A stretch of 64,000 nt of DNA from Roseimicrobium gellanilyticum (GTDB taxonomy: Bacteria > Verrucomicrobiota > Verrucomicrobiia > Verrucomicrobiales > Verrucomicrobiaceae). The translations under genes and the position numbers were made by a program. The DNA lies in contig NZ_QNRR01000002.1 of assembly GCF_003315205.1 (NCBI RefSeq), positions 714,881 through 778,880 of the forward strand, written 5' to 3'. Positions 52,454-62,392 of this stretch are shown here, one piece after another; positions within the stretch are counted from its first letter, which is position 1; each line of letters starts with the position of its first letter. Under the pieces are notes generated by a model. That model searched no databases. It worked only from the letters and a program-made list of their open reading frames with translations, and was not told the DNA's origin.

Positions 52454-53168
52454 GGGGGTCAGTGAGTTATGGGTTCAACTCCTGGACCCGCAAATCACGT
52501 AATCGTCACTGGTTGTTCACTTGCCAGCGTCCAACGGAGGCAAGCCCGAACGATTGGATGTAAGCCGCTAGAAAAACCCCCTGAGCGTCCTTGGAGCGCT
52601 GCCGCACCCATGACAGCGAAGATTTGCACGAACGGGCTCCCAATGCCGTCCCGACTTTTGGTTCGCGTGAACACCTCTGGATGGAGACAATGTTATTGCT
52701 CTACACGATTGCAGTGTAGATGAAAAACAAACGGTGCCTCTTTGCCGATGATCCGATCGAGGCACTCTCTGGGCTAAATTGCCTTCTAAACCTCAATGTC
52801 CGACCCACAACGTGAGTGATGCCGTCCAGATGTGATGGCTGACATGTATACGGAGAAAAACAGGAAGAGCAGTCGTGGCGGTAGGCGAGCGCTTCGGTTT
52901 CAGTGATGCCAACAGCGAGCAGCATTCTTCCGGAATGAAAGACGTCTCGCAACCACCGCAGTAGAATGCTTCGAAAAAACGGACGTCGCGGAAGTGTTTG
53001 CGTGACCGCAGTCAGTGCGGAAACGACAACGTGAAAGGAGACCCGTCAGCGGCCGATATGAAACGGAAATGTCACCAGCTCTCGCCTCGAGAGATGCCCG
53101 GTGGTGGATTTTGGCACATTTTCATTCCGACTCCATGAGAGAGGGTGTGGAAGGGCTTGGTGTCGCTC
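52454..53168. other. Long intergenic region upstream of the PEP-CTERM gene
   Basis: About 715 bases without a gene I can support on either strand. Frames present are short and compositionally odd. A small inverted repeat CTCTCG/CGAGAG around 53084-53098 has no further support. The minus-strand promoter of the PEP-CTERM gene must lie in the first part, but no ribosome-binding site is obvious within 15 bases of its ATG. Confidence 0.4.
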
Positions 53169-53199
53169 CAAAAAAAGCGCGGGCCGTGACAGCCCGCGC
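53169..53199 (-). terminator. Rho-independent terminator of the secreted protein gene
   Basis: On the minus strand GCGCGGGC pairs with GCCCGCGC (plus coordinates 53177-53184 and 53192-53199), followed by a run of seven or more T (plus A 53170-53176). It lies 38 bases after the stop of the gene at 53237. Confidence 0.92.
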
Positions 53200-53236
53200 T
53201 TCGTGATATCAGACAGAGTTCTTGCTGCGGCTCAGC

Positions 53237-53758
53237 TTATTTTGCTTCAAAGGGGCTGAGCGCCATCTTCTTGAAGGCCTCCTGCATCTTGGCCACATCA
53301 TCCTTGGGACCGGTGAGCTTGATGAAGCAGGAGGAGTCCGAACCTTCCAGCACCGCGCCGAGCATGGTGTAGCCGGGGCGCGGAGTCTTCTGGGGGGACA
53401 TCGGAGCACCATCGAGGAAGGTGCCGGTGGCGGTAAGCAGGGCGATCTTGGTGCCATTCTTTTCCAGATCTTCACGCTTCACTTCAGGAGTTCCTTCGAA
53501 CTGACCGATCCAGCGTTTGATGTTTGCCTCAACGCCACCGCTGGGGCCGCCGAAGTCATAGTACTTCGCTTCGAGCTTGCTGCCGCCCTCGACTTGATAG
53601 TTCACGATGGCCTTGGTCATCATGCCAGTGTTCTCAGCCTGCTTCCATGGAGCGGGCAGAGCGAAGGTGAACTGGCCCACAACGAGCTTGGCGTCTTCCG
53701 CACGTAGGGTGGTGGCTGCGGCAAGACCGAGGAAGGCGGCGATGAGGAGTGCTTTCAT
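53237..53758 (-). CDS. Secreted protein of unknown function
   Basis: Product of 173 aa from ATG 53758 (MKALLIAAFLGLAAATTLRA), a signal peptide followed by mature EDAKLVVGQFTFALPAPWKQ. The body looks like a single alpha/beta domain with AKYYDFGGPSGGVEANIKRWIGQFEG and ends FEAK. It is similar in style to PsbP/Mog1-like lipoprotein modules, but no residue defines a family. It has its own strong terminator and is 197 bases downstream of the cupredoxin gene. Confidence 0.65.
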   Translation of the reverse strand: MKALLIAAFLGLAAATTLRAEDAKLVVGQFTFALPAPWKQAENTGMMTKAIVNYQVEGGSKLEAKYYDFGGPSGGVEANIKRWIGQFEGTPEVKREDLEKNGTKIALLTATGTFLDGAPMSPQKTPRPGYTMLGAVLEGSDSSCFIKLTGPKDDVAKMQEAFKKMALSPFEAK

Positions 53759-53877
53759 GAATGGGGATGGATGTATGTATGAGAAAGGGAATGGATGCGT
53801 AGACAAGTTTGCCGTGAGAAAACGCTCCGGGCCGAGGATCTCACAGAAAAATCACCTCTTCTGCATCAGGATTCTGC

Positions 53878-53922
53878 AAAAAAAGAAAGGAGATGGGCAG
53901 CACATGGCGGGAGCCCATCTCC
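53878..53922 (-). terminator. Rho-independent terminator of the cupredoxin gene
   Basis: GGAGATGGGC (53889-53898) pairs with GCCCATCTCC (53913-53922). On the minus strand it is followed by TTTCTTTTTTT (plus 53878-53888). It lies just past the stop at 53955. Confidence 0.88.
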
Positions 53923-53954
53923 TCGGGAGATTCAATCAGTGGAAGTCCGTGGAC

Positions 53955-54413
53955 TTATTTCTCCACCTTCATGGTGCCATTCATGAGCATCCAGTGGCCG
54001 GGGAAGGTGCAGAGATACACATAGTCACCAGCTTCCGCAGGAGCGGTGAACTCAAGCACGGCCGTCTGGCCGGGCTGTACCAGCTTGGTGTGGTGAAGCA
54101 CTTCCGGGGACTCGGGGATGTAATCCTTCGCGAGGGCCTGCGGGTCCGTAAGCATTGCGTTCGCAGCGGCGCCAACCTTCTGCAGGGAGCCGGGCTTGCA
54201 GATGAGCAGGTTGTGCGGCTGGGGAATGGTGGCCTTGTTCTCGAGGGTGATTTTTACCTTCTGACCTGCCTTGACGGTGAAGGTCTTCGAAGCCGCGTCA
54301 TAAGCGAGCGGGTTCGCGTTGTCAGGCTTCAGGGTCACTTCCTTCGCGTCTTCAGCGTGAAGACCGGCGGCAAGCACCAGGGAACAGGCGGCGGTAAGCA
54401 GAGTGCGGATCAT
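53955..54413 (-). CDS. Secreted azurin/plastocyanin-like cupredoxin
   Basis: Product of 152 aa from ATG 54413 (MIRTLLTAACSLVLAAGLHA), a signal peptide. The mature domain has the copper-site pattern: His in PQPHNLLICKPG, then Cys, His and Met in YLCTFPGHWMLMNGTMKV. The core NPLAYDAASKTFTVKAGQKVKITLENKA fits the azurin group. It should carry electrons at a type 1 copper site in the periplasm. No oxidase or reductase gene is adjacent to name its partner. Confidence 0.88.
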   Translation of the reverse strand: MIRTLLTAACSLVLAAGLHAEDAKEVTLKPDNANPLAYDAASKTFTVKAGQKVKITLENKATIPQPHNLLICKPGSLQKVGAAANAMLTDPQALAKDYIPESPEVLHHTKLVQPGQTAVLEFTAPAEAGDYVYLCTFPGHWMLMNGTMKVEK

Positions 54414-54669
54414 TTGTGGATAGGTTCGTAATCTGTGCCGGACCACCCGGCAGTTTCAGGAGGCAAAGAACGGACTCTGTCCGGGACGTTTTGCAAACGA
54501 AATGGTACATCCAAAAAGCGGCATGATTCTTGCGGAAAGAAAAGTTTCTGGTTCCTTTTCCATGGCGACGCAAGCTGCTCACACTCACGTAGGTATCTTT
54601 GATGCCCAGCGATAGACCAGATGGTTTGGCGACGTTTATGAAATAACCCCCAAAATCATCCCAGTTCTC

Positions 54670-56010
54670 ATGTCATCATCCTCTTCCGTTTCTCGTCGCT
54701 CGTTCCTGCGCAGTGCCGGTACCTTCATGGCCCTGCCCATGCTGGAATCGGTGGGCTTTCGTGCCTTTGCCGCAGAAAAGGCCGTGACGACTCCCACGAG
54801 GATGGCTTTCCTCTACATTCCGAACGGGGTGAACATGCACCAGTGGGTCCCCAAGGGCACGGGTGCTGGCTATGAGCTCTCTCCGACACTCCAGCCGCTC
54901 GCAAACCTGAAGGGCGAATTCAATATTTTCTCCAACCTCGCCCACGACAAGGCCGAATCCAACGGCGACGGGGCAGGGGACCACGCCCGCGCGACCGCGA
55001 CCTTCCTGACCGGCTGCCAGGCCAAGAAGACGGCTGGCTCGGACATCCGCATCGGCCAGAGCGTGGACCAGATCGCAGCCACCGCCTTGGGGGACAAGAC
55101 CCGCCTGGCTTCCATGGAGCTCAGCACGGACGGTGAACGCACCTCCGGTCGCTGCGACTCTGGCTATAGCTGTGCGTATCAGTTCAACTTGTCATGGAAG
55201 ACTGAGACCATGCCCATGGCTCCGGAAATGGATCCGCGCCTTGTGTTTGAGCGCATGTTCGGCATGGGCTCGGCCACCGGTTCTCCCGCAGAGGCAGAGA
55301 AGCGCCGCCGCTACCAGAAGAGCGTGCTCGATTTCGTGATGGCCGATGCCAAGAGCCTGCAGCGCCGCATTTCCAACTCGGACAACCGCAAGCTCGATGA
55401 ATACTTCGCTTCCGTGCGTGATATCGAGACGCGCATTGAAAAGGCTGAGCGCATGAAGATCGACATGCCTGCGGGGGTGCACGTTCCCACGGGTATCCCG
55501 CAGTCCGCTCAGGAACACATCCGCCTCATGTTTGACCTTCTGCTGCTCGCCTTCCAGACGGACAGCACCCGCGTGGCGACCTTCCTGCTGGCGCATGATG
55601 GCAGCAACCGTTCCTTCCCGGAAATCGGCGTACCGGATTCGCATCACAACATCTCACACCATCAGAACAATCCTGAGAAGCTGGCGAAGATCGCGAAAAT
55701 CGACCAGTTCTATATGACACAGTTTGCCTACTTCCTGCAGCGCATGAAGGAGGCGCAGGAAGGTGGCAAGTCTCTTCTGGACAGCAGCATGATTGTGTAC
55801 GGCGGTGGCATCAGCGATGGCAATGCCCATGACCATGATCGCCTGCCGGTGATTCTCGCCGGTCGTGGCAATGGCACGCTTAATCCCGGACACCACATCC
55901 AGCTCGGCGAAAAGACTCCGATGACCAATCTCTATCTCGCCATGCTCGACCGTATGGGGGTGAAGGCAGAGCGCATTGGTGACAGCACTGGAGTGCTGGA
56001 GGGGATCTAA
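54670..56010 (+). CDS. DUF1552 protein, Tat-exported
   Basis: A 446-aa protein with a twin-arginine signal (SRRSFLRSAGTFMALPML) and the DUF1552 pattern: RMAFLYIPNGVNMHQWVPKGTGAGYEL, ARATATFLTGCQAKKTAG, GIQPSAQEHIRLMF-like helix, and the late YGGGISDGNAHDHDRLPVILAGRGNG. These proteins in Planctomycetes and Verrucomicrobia usually follow a DUF1592/DUF1587-type heme protein; that partner is not in this window. The fold is phosphatase/sulfatase-like, yet the activity is unknown. Confidence 0.88.
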   Translation: MSSSSSVSRRSFLRSAGTFMALPMLESVGFRAFAAEKAVTTPTRMAFLYIPNGVNMHQWVPKGTGAGYELSPTLQPLANLKGEFNIFSNLAHDKAESNGDGAGDHARATATFLTGCQAKKTAGSDIRIGQSVDQIAATALGDKTRLASMELSTDGERTSGRCDSGYSCAYQFNLSWKTETMPMAPEMDPRLVFERMFGMGSATGSPAEAEKRRRYQKSVLDFVMADAKSLQRRISNSDNRKLDEYFASVRDIETRIEKAERMKIDMPAGVHVPTGIPQSAQEHIRLMFDLLLLAFQTDSTRVATFLLAHDGSNRSFPEIGVPDSHHNISHHQNNPEKLAKIAKIDQFYMTQFAYFLQRMKEAQEGGKSLLDSSMIVYGGGISDGNAHDHDRLPVILAGRGNGTLNPGHHIQLGEKTPMTNLYLAMLDRMGVKAERIGDSTGVLEGI

Positions 56011-56120
56011 GAGGGTTGATAGCCTGAGGGCAGATCCCTGTCCTCAGTGTCCGTCTTTGAAGTTCTGCCTTTCTGTGTCTCTGCGTTGAGTCCAATACAG
56101 AGGAACACACCTACTACCCT

Positions 56121-56582
56121 TCACGGTACCACCACCGTCGCGCTCACAGCATTCGCCGAAATGGAAAAGACTCCCGGCGGTTGTCCTTGCAGATCCACGG
56201 TCACCACGCGCTCGAAGGGAATGATCGCCAGCGTAGCCACCGCATCCTTCGGCCGTGCTGTAATGACAGACAGTGTCACACCGCCAGGGACACGTTGTTG
56301 CCGGATGTCGTGAATGCGCGTCGCACCATCATTGAGCGTGCCGGAAATCGTCACGCGTGCCTGCGGGCTGGGAGACGGTTCATAGGTAGCCTCCACGCGT
56401 TCCACATCGGCAAGCTTAAGCATGAGGTTGGATTCGAGGGGAAAATCTGCGGGATGCTGCAGCGCCCCATCACCCTGATCTGATGAAACGGCGTTCGGCG
56501 GAAGTTTGCTCCGGCTGGTAGTGCAGCCAACTGCACACAGCAAGAGCAACACCAAGACACACTGGGAGAAATAGTCACGCAT
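56121..56582 (-). CDS. Small lipoprotein of unknown function
   Basis: A 153-aa predicted lipoprotein with a lipobox, CAVGC, at residue 20. The mature part is beta-rich: YEPSPSPQARVTISGTLNDG, GGVTLSVITARPKDAVATLAIIPFERVVTVDLQGQPPG, and NAVSATVVVP. It looks like an Ig-like or immunoglobulin-type domain without a known family. It converges with the DUF1552 gene. Confidence 0.65.
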   Translation of the reverse strand: MRDYFSQCVLVLLLLCAVGCTTSRSKLPPNAVSSDQGDGALQHPADFPLESNLMLKLADVERVEATYEPSPSPQARVTISGTLNDGATRIHDIRQQRVPGGVTLSVITARPKDAVATLAIIPFERVVTVDLQGQPPGVFSISANAVSATVVVP

Positions 56583-56709
56583 CTCCTATGAGATACGACG
56601 CAGATGTCGCGATTTGATCGCGGAGCGTGAGGGCGAAAGTGTCAGGTTCGCTGGCGGGTTGGGAAACCTTCCATCCCCTGTCCGGTCAGGAGACCCGACT
56701 TCCAGAACT

Positions 56710-59700
56710 CTACCCTAGCACTTTTGCCAGGAAGCGACCGGTCGCGCTGCGCTCATTCGCCGCAACCTGCTCAGGCGTTCCCACAGCGACGATTTCGCCG
56801 CCTCCACTGCCACCTGTCGGACCTAGATCGATGATCCAGTCGGCACATTTGATCACATCGAGGTTGTGCTCGATCACCACCAGGGTGTTGCCGGCATCCC
56901 GCAGACGCATGAGCACGGTGAGCAGCGTTTGGATATCGGCGAAATGCAGACCCGTGGTCGGCTCATCAAGCAGATACAAGGTGTGGCCCGTGGCCTTCTT
57001 CGCGAGTTCCGCGGCGAGCTTCACGCGCTGAGCTTCACCTCCCGAGAGTGCAGCACCACTTTGGCCGAGCTTCACATAACCAAGCCCCACTTGCTCCAGC
57101 GCATGCAGCTTGGGAAAGATGGCCGGATGCCGCTCAAAGAAGCGCGTCGCCTCCGCCACCGTCATGTCGAGCACATCAGAGATGTTCCGCCCCTTCCATG
57201 TAACTTCAAGTGTCTCCAAGTTGTAGCGGCGTCCTCGGCACTGGTCGCAGGTCACCTGCACATCGCTGAGGAAATGCATGTCGATCGTCAGCAAGCCATC
57301 GCCGCCGCACTTCTCGCAACGTCCACCGGCGACATTGAAGCTGAAACGGTTTGGCTGGTAGCCACGCACCTTGGAAGCGGGGAGCTGCGCAAACAATTCC
57401 CTGATGGGCGTGAAGGCACCCACGTACGTGGCGGGATTGGAGCGCGGGCTGCGACCGATGGGCTCCTGATCAATCACCACCACCTTGTCGATGGAATCCA
57501 AGCCGCTGATACGCTCATGTTTCCCCGGCTCGTCCTTGGCGCCATAGAAGTGGCGCATAAGTGCGCGGCGCAGGATAGTATCCACCAGCGAAGACTTGCC
57601 GCTGCCAGAGGGACCCGTCACGCAAATGAAGCAGCCTGCAGGGAAGGAGACGGTGACATTGCGCAAGTTGTGCTCAGAGGCGCCGTGAATGGTGAGGGGA
57701 CTGCCGGAGACGGTCACAGCGCGCTGGAAGCGTGAGCGTTTCGCTGCAGGTGCGGACTCCCCCGATTCGAGGGTGAGGTCGTCGCCGCCATGGGTGCCTT
57801 GTGGTGTCCCATTTCCTATCAAACCCGCACTGCGTCGGACCTTTGGTACAGGGATGCCGCTGCGACCATCCAGCCACGAACCCGTGAGGGACTCACGCTG
57901 CTGCATCAGGTCGGTAGCCGGCCCTTGGGCCACGATACGTCCGCCGTGCGGTCCAGCGCCCGGGCCGAGTTCGATGAGCCAGTCTGCTTCGCGAATCGTG
58001 TCCTCGTCATGCTCCACCACGAGCACGGAGTTTCCGAGATCCCGCAAACGCTTCAGTGTGCCGATCAGGCGTTCATTGTCCACCGGGTGCAGGCCGATGC
58101 TCGGTTCATCCAGCACATAGAGCACACCCGCAAGACCTGCGCCTATCTGACTGGCGAGGCGGATGCGCTGGGCCTCTCCACCGGAGAGGGTGCCGCTCTC
58201 GCGATCCAGCGTGAGGTATCCCAACCCCACCTCATCCAGGAAGGCAAGACGCTTCAAAATCTCCCGCTGCAACTCGGTGCAGTACTTCTTTTGCAACTCT
58301 GTGAGCACCAGTCCCTGCATCCACGGGATGACATCCCGCACTGCCATCCTGGTGAACTCATAGACATTCACCTTGTCAGTGGATTCCAGGGTTACGCCCA
58401 GCACCTCGGGCTTCAGTCTCTTCCCTCCGCACGTCTTGCAGGGCAGGGGATTCATCAATCTCGTGAGCTGGGCGCGCAGTGACTCACCTTTCACGGTGTT
58501 GTGCATGCGCTCCACTTGATCCAGCAACCCCTCAAAGGGCTTGGCTACACTCTTCTTGTTGGCATCGATTTTCCAGCCTGTGGGCACCGCCACCTTGCCC
58601 GTGCCGTGGAAGAGTGCGTCCTTGAACTTCAGCGGCAGCGCACGGAATGGCGTGTCGATATCGACCTCATAAAACTTCGCCAGTGACTCGATGCTGCGCT
58701 GTAGCATGCCCTTGAGCTTGGGCTGCTTGTTCCACCAGGTCTTGATGGCACCATCCTTGATGGACTTGGACTCGTCTGGAACGATTAGCTTCGGATCTGC
58801 CGCCATCACCGTGCCCACGCCTTCGCAGGTGGGACAGGCGCCGAGATGCGTGTTGAAGGAGAAATGCTTCGGCGTGAAATCTTCCAGCACCGTGCCGGTC
58901 TGGGGATTCGCATACGCCGTGGTGAAGACGCGAAGGTCAGATGGATCGCCATCTCCGGTAAGAAACCGCACCTCGCGCGGATTCCACTTCAAGGCGGATT
59001 CGAGTGCCTCCATGAGCCGACCACGTACGCCTTCACGCAGCACGAGACGGTCGAGCACTACCTCGATGTCATGCGCCTCGGTGCGAGTGGTCTTGAGTTT
59101 CTCATCGAGCTCGTGGATCACGCCATCCAGCCGCACACGGACAAATCCCTGCCGTTGCAGCTTCTCGAAAAGCCCGCGGAAGTCGCCCTTTTCCTGGGCC
59201 ACCACCGGCGCCAGTACAATGGCGCGTGTGCCCTCGGGAAGTTGCAGCATTTCATCGGCAATTTCTGCCGGCGTCATCTTCCGCAGCGGCTCACCCGTGA
59301 CGGGATCATGCGGCTGGCCAGCCGCAGCATAGAGCACACGCAGGTAGTCGTAGATTTCCGTGACTGTGGCGATGGTCGAGCGCGGATTGTGCGCCACGGT
59401 GCGCTGCTCAATCGCCACGGCGGGCGACAGGCCATCGATGAAATCCACATCTGGCTTGTCGAGCTGGTCCAGGAACTGACGGGCGTAGGCCGAAAGACTC
59501 TGCACGTAGCGCCGCTGCCCCTCCGCATAGAGCGTGTCGAATGCCAGGGAGGATTTTCCTGAGCCACTGACGCCCGTGAGCACCACCAGCTTTCCTCGCG
59601 GGATGTCGACGTCCACATTCTGCAGGTTGTGCTGCCGGGCTCCCCGTACCCGGATGAAGCCGGTGGATTGTTCAGTCTGGAGGGGGGGAGATGTGGCCAT
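56710..59700 (-). CDS. uvrA: Excinuclease ABC subunit A
   Basis: Product of 996 aa from ATG 59700 ([12 protein letters not shown]), a little longer than the typical 940-950. Two ABC modules are complete: first Walker [17 protein letters not shown], signature [14 protein letters not shown]; second Walker [16 protein letters not shown], signature [14 protein letters not shown], Walker [15 protein letters not shown]. Zinc-finger cysteines are seen in [17 protein letters not shown] and CEKCGGDG...CDQCRGRR. It is the damage sensor of nucleotide excision repair, working with UvrB. The gene is single and divergent from the sigma factor gene. Confidence 0.97.
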   Translation of the reverse strand: MATSPPLQTEQSTGFIRVRGARQHNLQNVDVDIPRGKLVVLTGVSGSGKSSLAFDTLYAEGQRRYVQSLSAYARQFLDQLDKPDVDFIDGLSPAVAIEQRTVAHNPRSTIATVTEIYDYLRVLYAAAGQPHDPVTGEPLRKMTPAEIADEMLQLPEGTRAIVLAPVVAQEKGDFRGLFEKLQRQGFVRVRLDGVIHELDEKLKTTRTEAHDIEVVLDRLVLREGVRGRLMEALESALKWNPREVRFLTGDGDPSDLRVFTTAYANPQTGTVLEDFTPKHFSFNTHLGACPTCEGVGTVMAADPKLIVPDESKSIKDGAIKTWWNKQPKLKGMLQRSIESLAKFYEVDIDTPFRALPLKFKDALFHGTGKVAVPTGWKIDANKKSVAKPFEGLLDQVERMHNTVKGESLRAQLTRLMNPLPCKTCGGKRLKPEVLGVTLESTDKVNVYEFTRMAVRDVIPWMQGLVLTELQKKYCTELQREILKRLAFLDEVGLGYLTLDRESGTLSGGEAQRIRLASQIGAGLAGVLYVLDEPSIGLHPVDNERLIGTLKRLRDLGNSVLVVEHDEDTIREADWLIELGPGAGPHGGRIVAQGPATDLMQQRESLTGSWLDGRSGIPVPKVRRSAGLIGNGTPQGTHGGDDLTLESGESAPAAKRSRFQRAVTVSGSPLTIHGASEHNLRNVTVSFPAGCFICVTGPSGSGKSSLVDTILRRALMRHFYGAKDEPGKHERISGLDSIDKVVVIDQEPIGRSPRSNPATYVGAFTPIRELFAQLPASKVRGYQPNRFSFNVAGGRCEKCGGDGLLTIDMHFLSDVQVTCDQCRGRRYNLETLEVTWKGRNISDVLDMTVAEATRFFERHPAIFPKLHALEQVGLGYVKLGQSGAALSGGEAQRVKLAAELAKKATGHTLYLLDEPTTGLHFADIQTLLTVLMRLRDAGNTLVVIEHNLDVIKCADWIIDLGPTGGSGGGEIVAVGTPEQVAANERSATGRFLAKVLG

Positions 59701-59949
59701 GAGTCGGATGACCAAGATGCCTGCGCCGGGCTTGCTCACAAGGCTGGATTTTCCAGGCTGACGGATCTCGGTGGCCTGCTGCCGACACCCGCGAGTAGGA
59801 AAAGTGGACTGGGTGCGCTAAATGGCGCCTCCGGCCGGTCATTGGCTCTAGGCGTGAATGAGATGCGCAACCTTTCCGTCCGAGGTTGGTTTACACCCGG
59901 CATGTCCGCGGTAACGTTCGCTGCCACACCACCTTTTTTAGCCTGGAAC

Positions 59950-60570
59950 ATGCCGGACTGGACGCCGAGCACCGCCAACAGCAGCGCCCCGGAAGCATCT
60001 CCTGATGAGGAGAATGTCCGCCTCATGCTGCTGGTGAAGCAAGGAGACGTGCAGGCCTTTGAGCAGCTGGTGGAACTTCACCAGCGCGCTGTCATCGGCA
60101 CCGTTGCCCGCATGCTGAACAATGTGGATGACGCCCACGATGTGGCCCAGCAGGTCTTTGTGCGCGTATGGCGCTCCGCACCGCGCTACGAGCCGAGCGC
60201 GAAGTTCACCACGTGGCTTTTCACCATCATGCGCAATCTTGTGTTCAACGAGATGCGCCGCCGCTCCCGGAAGCGCGAGGTCTCGATGGATGAGCAGCAG
60301 GAGGACAGCCACCGCGAGCATGCGGACTCTCCCCGGCACCATCCAGACACCACCGTGGCCCAGAGTGAGCTGGAGGAGGCCATCGATCGCGCCATCCAGA
60401 CGCTGCCGGAGAAGCAGCGTCTCGCCGTCACCTTGCGTCGTGACCTCGACATGCCCTATGAGGAGATCTGCGAGATCCTCGGCATGTCCCTGTCCGCCGT
60501 GAAGAGCCTGCTCTTCCGTGCGCGCAACGATCTCAAGGAACGCCTCAAAGGCTACCTTGACGAGGAGTAA
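59950..60570 (+). CDS. ECF-type RNA polymerase sigma factor
   Basis: Product of 206 aa from ATG 59950 (MPDWTPSTANSSAPEASPDEENVRLMLLVKQGD); earlier in-frame ATGs lack family-like sequence. Region 2 has FEQLVELHQRAVIGTVARMLNNVDDAHDVAQQVFVRVWRSAPRYEPSAKFTTWLFTIMRNLVFNEMRRRSRKRE, region 4 has LPEKQRLAVTLRRDLDMPYEEICEILGMSLSAVKSLLFRARNDLKERL. The linker is acidic/basic-rich. It will redirect RNA polymerase to a small regulon. No anti-sigma factor gene is adjacent; two zinc-ribbon proteins follow on the other strand. Confidence 0.92.
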   Translation: MPDWTPSTANSSAPEASPDEENVRLMLLVKQGDVQAFEQLVELHQRAVIGTVARMLNNVDDAHDVAQQVFVRVWRSAPRYEPSAKFTTWLFTIMRNLVFNEMRRRSRKREVSMDEQQEDSHREHADSPRHHPDTTVAQSELEEAIDRAIQTLPEKQRLAVTLRRDLDMPYEEICEILGMSLSAVKSLLFRARNDLKERLKGYLDEE

Positions 60571-60582
60571 ACCCCGGGCGGT

Positions 60583-60909
60583 TCAGGCCGTGGCAGGCAC
60601 AAGATCGGAGCCGCACGACCAGCAGGTCTCGAAGTTGCCAGGGTTGTTCTCCTGGCATTTGGGACATGGGACTTCCATCTGGCTGGACTCACTGTCCTTT
60701 ACCACGCAGTCCCGGATGATCTGCACCGCCTGCTCATAGTCCTCATCATTCATCACGCACAGCGCCGGATAGAACTCCGGGATGGGTATCTCTGTCATGA
60801 ACGTGGTTGTGTCCTTGTTGCGCACAAAAGTGGGGATACCCTCGGCCTCCAGAATGGTCTGAAAGTAGCCCACTCGAGTGTAGTCTTTCTCGCGGAACAG
60901 TTCCTTCAT
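60583..60909 (-). CDS. DUF2007-like protein with C-terminal zinc ribbon, tandem copy 2
   Basis: Product of 108 aa from ATG 60909 (MKELFREKDYTRVGYFQTILEAEGIPTFVRN). The N-terminal ferredoxin-like DUF2007 domain is followed by PCPKCQENNPGNFETCWSCGSDL, a pair of CxxC knuckles that should bind zinc. It is probably a signal-transducing or interaction domain. Its paralogue lies 95 bases upstream, and it converges with the sigma factor gene with 12 bases between stops. Confidence 0.8.
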   Translation of the reverse strand: MKELFREKDYTRVGYFQTILEAEGIPTFVRNKDTTTFMTEIPIPEFYPALCVMNDEDYEQAVQIIRDCVVKDSESSQMEVPCPKCQENNPGNFETCWSCGSDLVPATA

Positions 60910-61004
60910 GGGAAATTGCGGAGTTAATACATGGCGAACATACCTCCGAAGAGGGACGATGCACCACCACAAAAAAGAATGCTCCGGCGTTCAGGGGCAC
61001 GCCA

Positions 61005-61340
61005 TCACACCAAGCGTTCGCCGGGCGGCAGCAGATCCGCGCCGCAGGACCAGCATGTCTCGAAGTTGCCGGGGCTTCTCTCCTGGCAGGCAGGGCACAC
61101 TCTTTGTTGCTGGCCCAGGCGGGCATCCGTCACGGAGTTCTGCTCCAGTACTTCCACGGCGCGCTCGTAGTCCTCGTCATTCACCACGCACAGGGCGGGG
61201 AAAAAATCGGGAATGGGTACCATGGTGGTCATGGTTTCCACGTTCTCATTGAGCACAACTGCAGGTATGCCCTCCGTTTCCAGCATATTTCGATACAGCC
61301 CGACTCGGGTGAAATCCCTCTCACGAAACAGCTCCTTCAT
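61005..61340 (-). CDS. DUF2007-like protein with C-terminal zinc ribbon, tandem copy 1
   Basis: Product of 111 aa from ATG 61340 (MKELFRERDFTRVGLYRNMLETEGIPAVVLN). It shares the paralogue's order: DUF2007-type domain with PIPDFFPALCVVNDEDYERAVEVL, then CPACQERSPGNFETCWSCGADL with two CxxC pairs. The copies are alike over the full length (more than half identical by eye). The pair is a local duplication in one orientation. The function is unknown; zinc and protein binding are inferred. Confidence 0.8.
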   Translation of the reverse strand: MKELFRERDFTRVGLYRNMLETEGIPAVVLNENVETMTTMVPIPDFFPALCVVNDEDYERAVEVLEQNSVTDARLGQQQRVCPACQERSPGNFETCWSCGADLLPPGERLV

Positions 61341-61450
61341 GGTGTGTGTCCCCCTTTTGACAGATGATGGTTCCATGAATGAATCGCGCACGATCACCCG
61401 GATGGCCGCGAGTGGCCTGAGGGTAGGGCAGGGGTACTTTCCTCTCTCTG

Positions 61451-61813
61451 CTAATTCTCCGTCACCTTGCGGTTGTTCTGCCGGTACTCGCTGGGTGTCA
61501 TGTTCATCTCGCGTTCGAAACCACGGCAGAAGGCACTCATGCTGTGATAACCTACGGTAGAGGCAATTTCGCCGACACTGGACTTGGACTCAAGAAGCAG
61601 GGATGCCGCCCGCTCCATGCGTTGCTGGCGGAGCAGACCGGGAATGGTCCTTCCCATCACCGCGCCAAAGAGGCGGCTGAGCTGGAATGAAGTAAGGCCC
61701 ACCTGGCTGGAGAGGGCTTCCAACGTCGGGGGATGCACGATGTCCTGAAGGAGGATGGACGCAGCGCGTTCTGCGAGGAGGCGACCAGTTGTTTCTTCTG
61801 CGACGACAGGCAT
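61451..61813 (-). CDS. AraC-type DNA-binding protein (helix-turn-helix domain only)
   Basis: Product of 120 aa from ATG 61813 (MPVVAEETTGRLLAERAASIL). It is essentially the two helix-turn-helix motifs of the AraC family: PPTLEALSSQVGLTSFQLSRLFGAVMG and SSVGEIASTVGYHSMSAFCRGFEREMNMTPSEYRQ. The ligand-binding half of full AraC regulators is missing, so it is a short form like MarA/SoxS. The target is unknown. Confidence 0.87.
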   Translation of the reverse strand: MPVVAEETTGRLLAERAASILLQDIVHPPTLEALSSQVGLTSFQLSRLFGAVMGRTIPGLLRQQRMERAASLLLESKSSVGEIASTVGYHSMSAFCRGFEREMNMTPSEYRQNNRKVTEN

Positions 61814-61930
61814 GAGCACGCCTTCATATGCTTAAATACGCATGTATGCCAGCTTTAACCTTGGCCCAGAATTGCGCCGACCACTGGTCTGTGATCCACC
61901 AAGATGGATTTGCACTCGCTCTTCGTACCG

Positions 61931-62392
61931 CTAAACCACCTTGGCTACAGGACGCTCCTCGAGCATCGATTTCAGGAACGTAATACTCTCAAGGGCTTGA
62001 GAATGATAGATTTCTGGATTGCTACGAGCCCTTTTGCCCACCTCCTGTTCGTCGATCCGCGGAGGAATGGACCGAATGGCAATGGAGAGCTCCAAACGGA
62101 CGTCGGCATACATGTTGTGCCTCTTCAACGTTTGGGTGACCGTGTCCAGAAGCTGAAAGGCATGCACACGGGCAGTCCCCGCCAAGCAATCGGGAGTTGC
62201 CTCGATGATCTCCTTCAAGGCATTCAGGTCCTGAGTCAGACGTGCCTTGTCGAAACGTGTAGAAATACCAGACGGATTTTGCCCCATTCGAATAGAATTA
62301 TAAGTAATTCTGTATTCATTGCCAACTTCCAGACTGAAAATATGTGAGGCAAAATTCAGATTTAGCTCCCCATTGCGACAAAAGCTGTTCAT
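61931..62392 (-). CDS. Hypothetical protein following csaA
   Basis: A 153-aa protein. Its ATG directly abuts the stop of csaA (62393), so translation is coupled. Predicted mainly helical in the middle (KARLTQDLNALKEIIEATPDCLAGTARVHAFQLLDTVTQTLKR) with a C-terminal LESITFLKSMLEERPVAK. No family is recognised. The gene is AT-richer than its neighbours, a possible sign of different origin. Confidence 0.6.
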   Translation of the reverse strand: MNSFCRNGELNLNFASHIFSLEVGNEYRITYNSIRMGQNPSGISTRFDKARLTQDLNALKEIIEATPDCLAGTARVHAFQLLDTVTQTLKRHNMYADVRLELSIAIRSIPPRIDEQEVGKRARSNPEIYHSQALESITFLKSMLEERPVAKVV

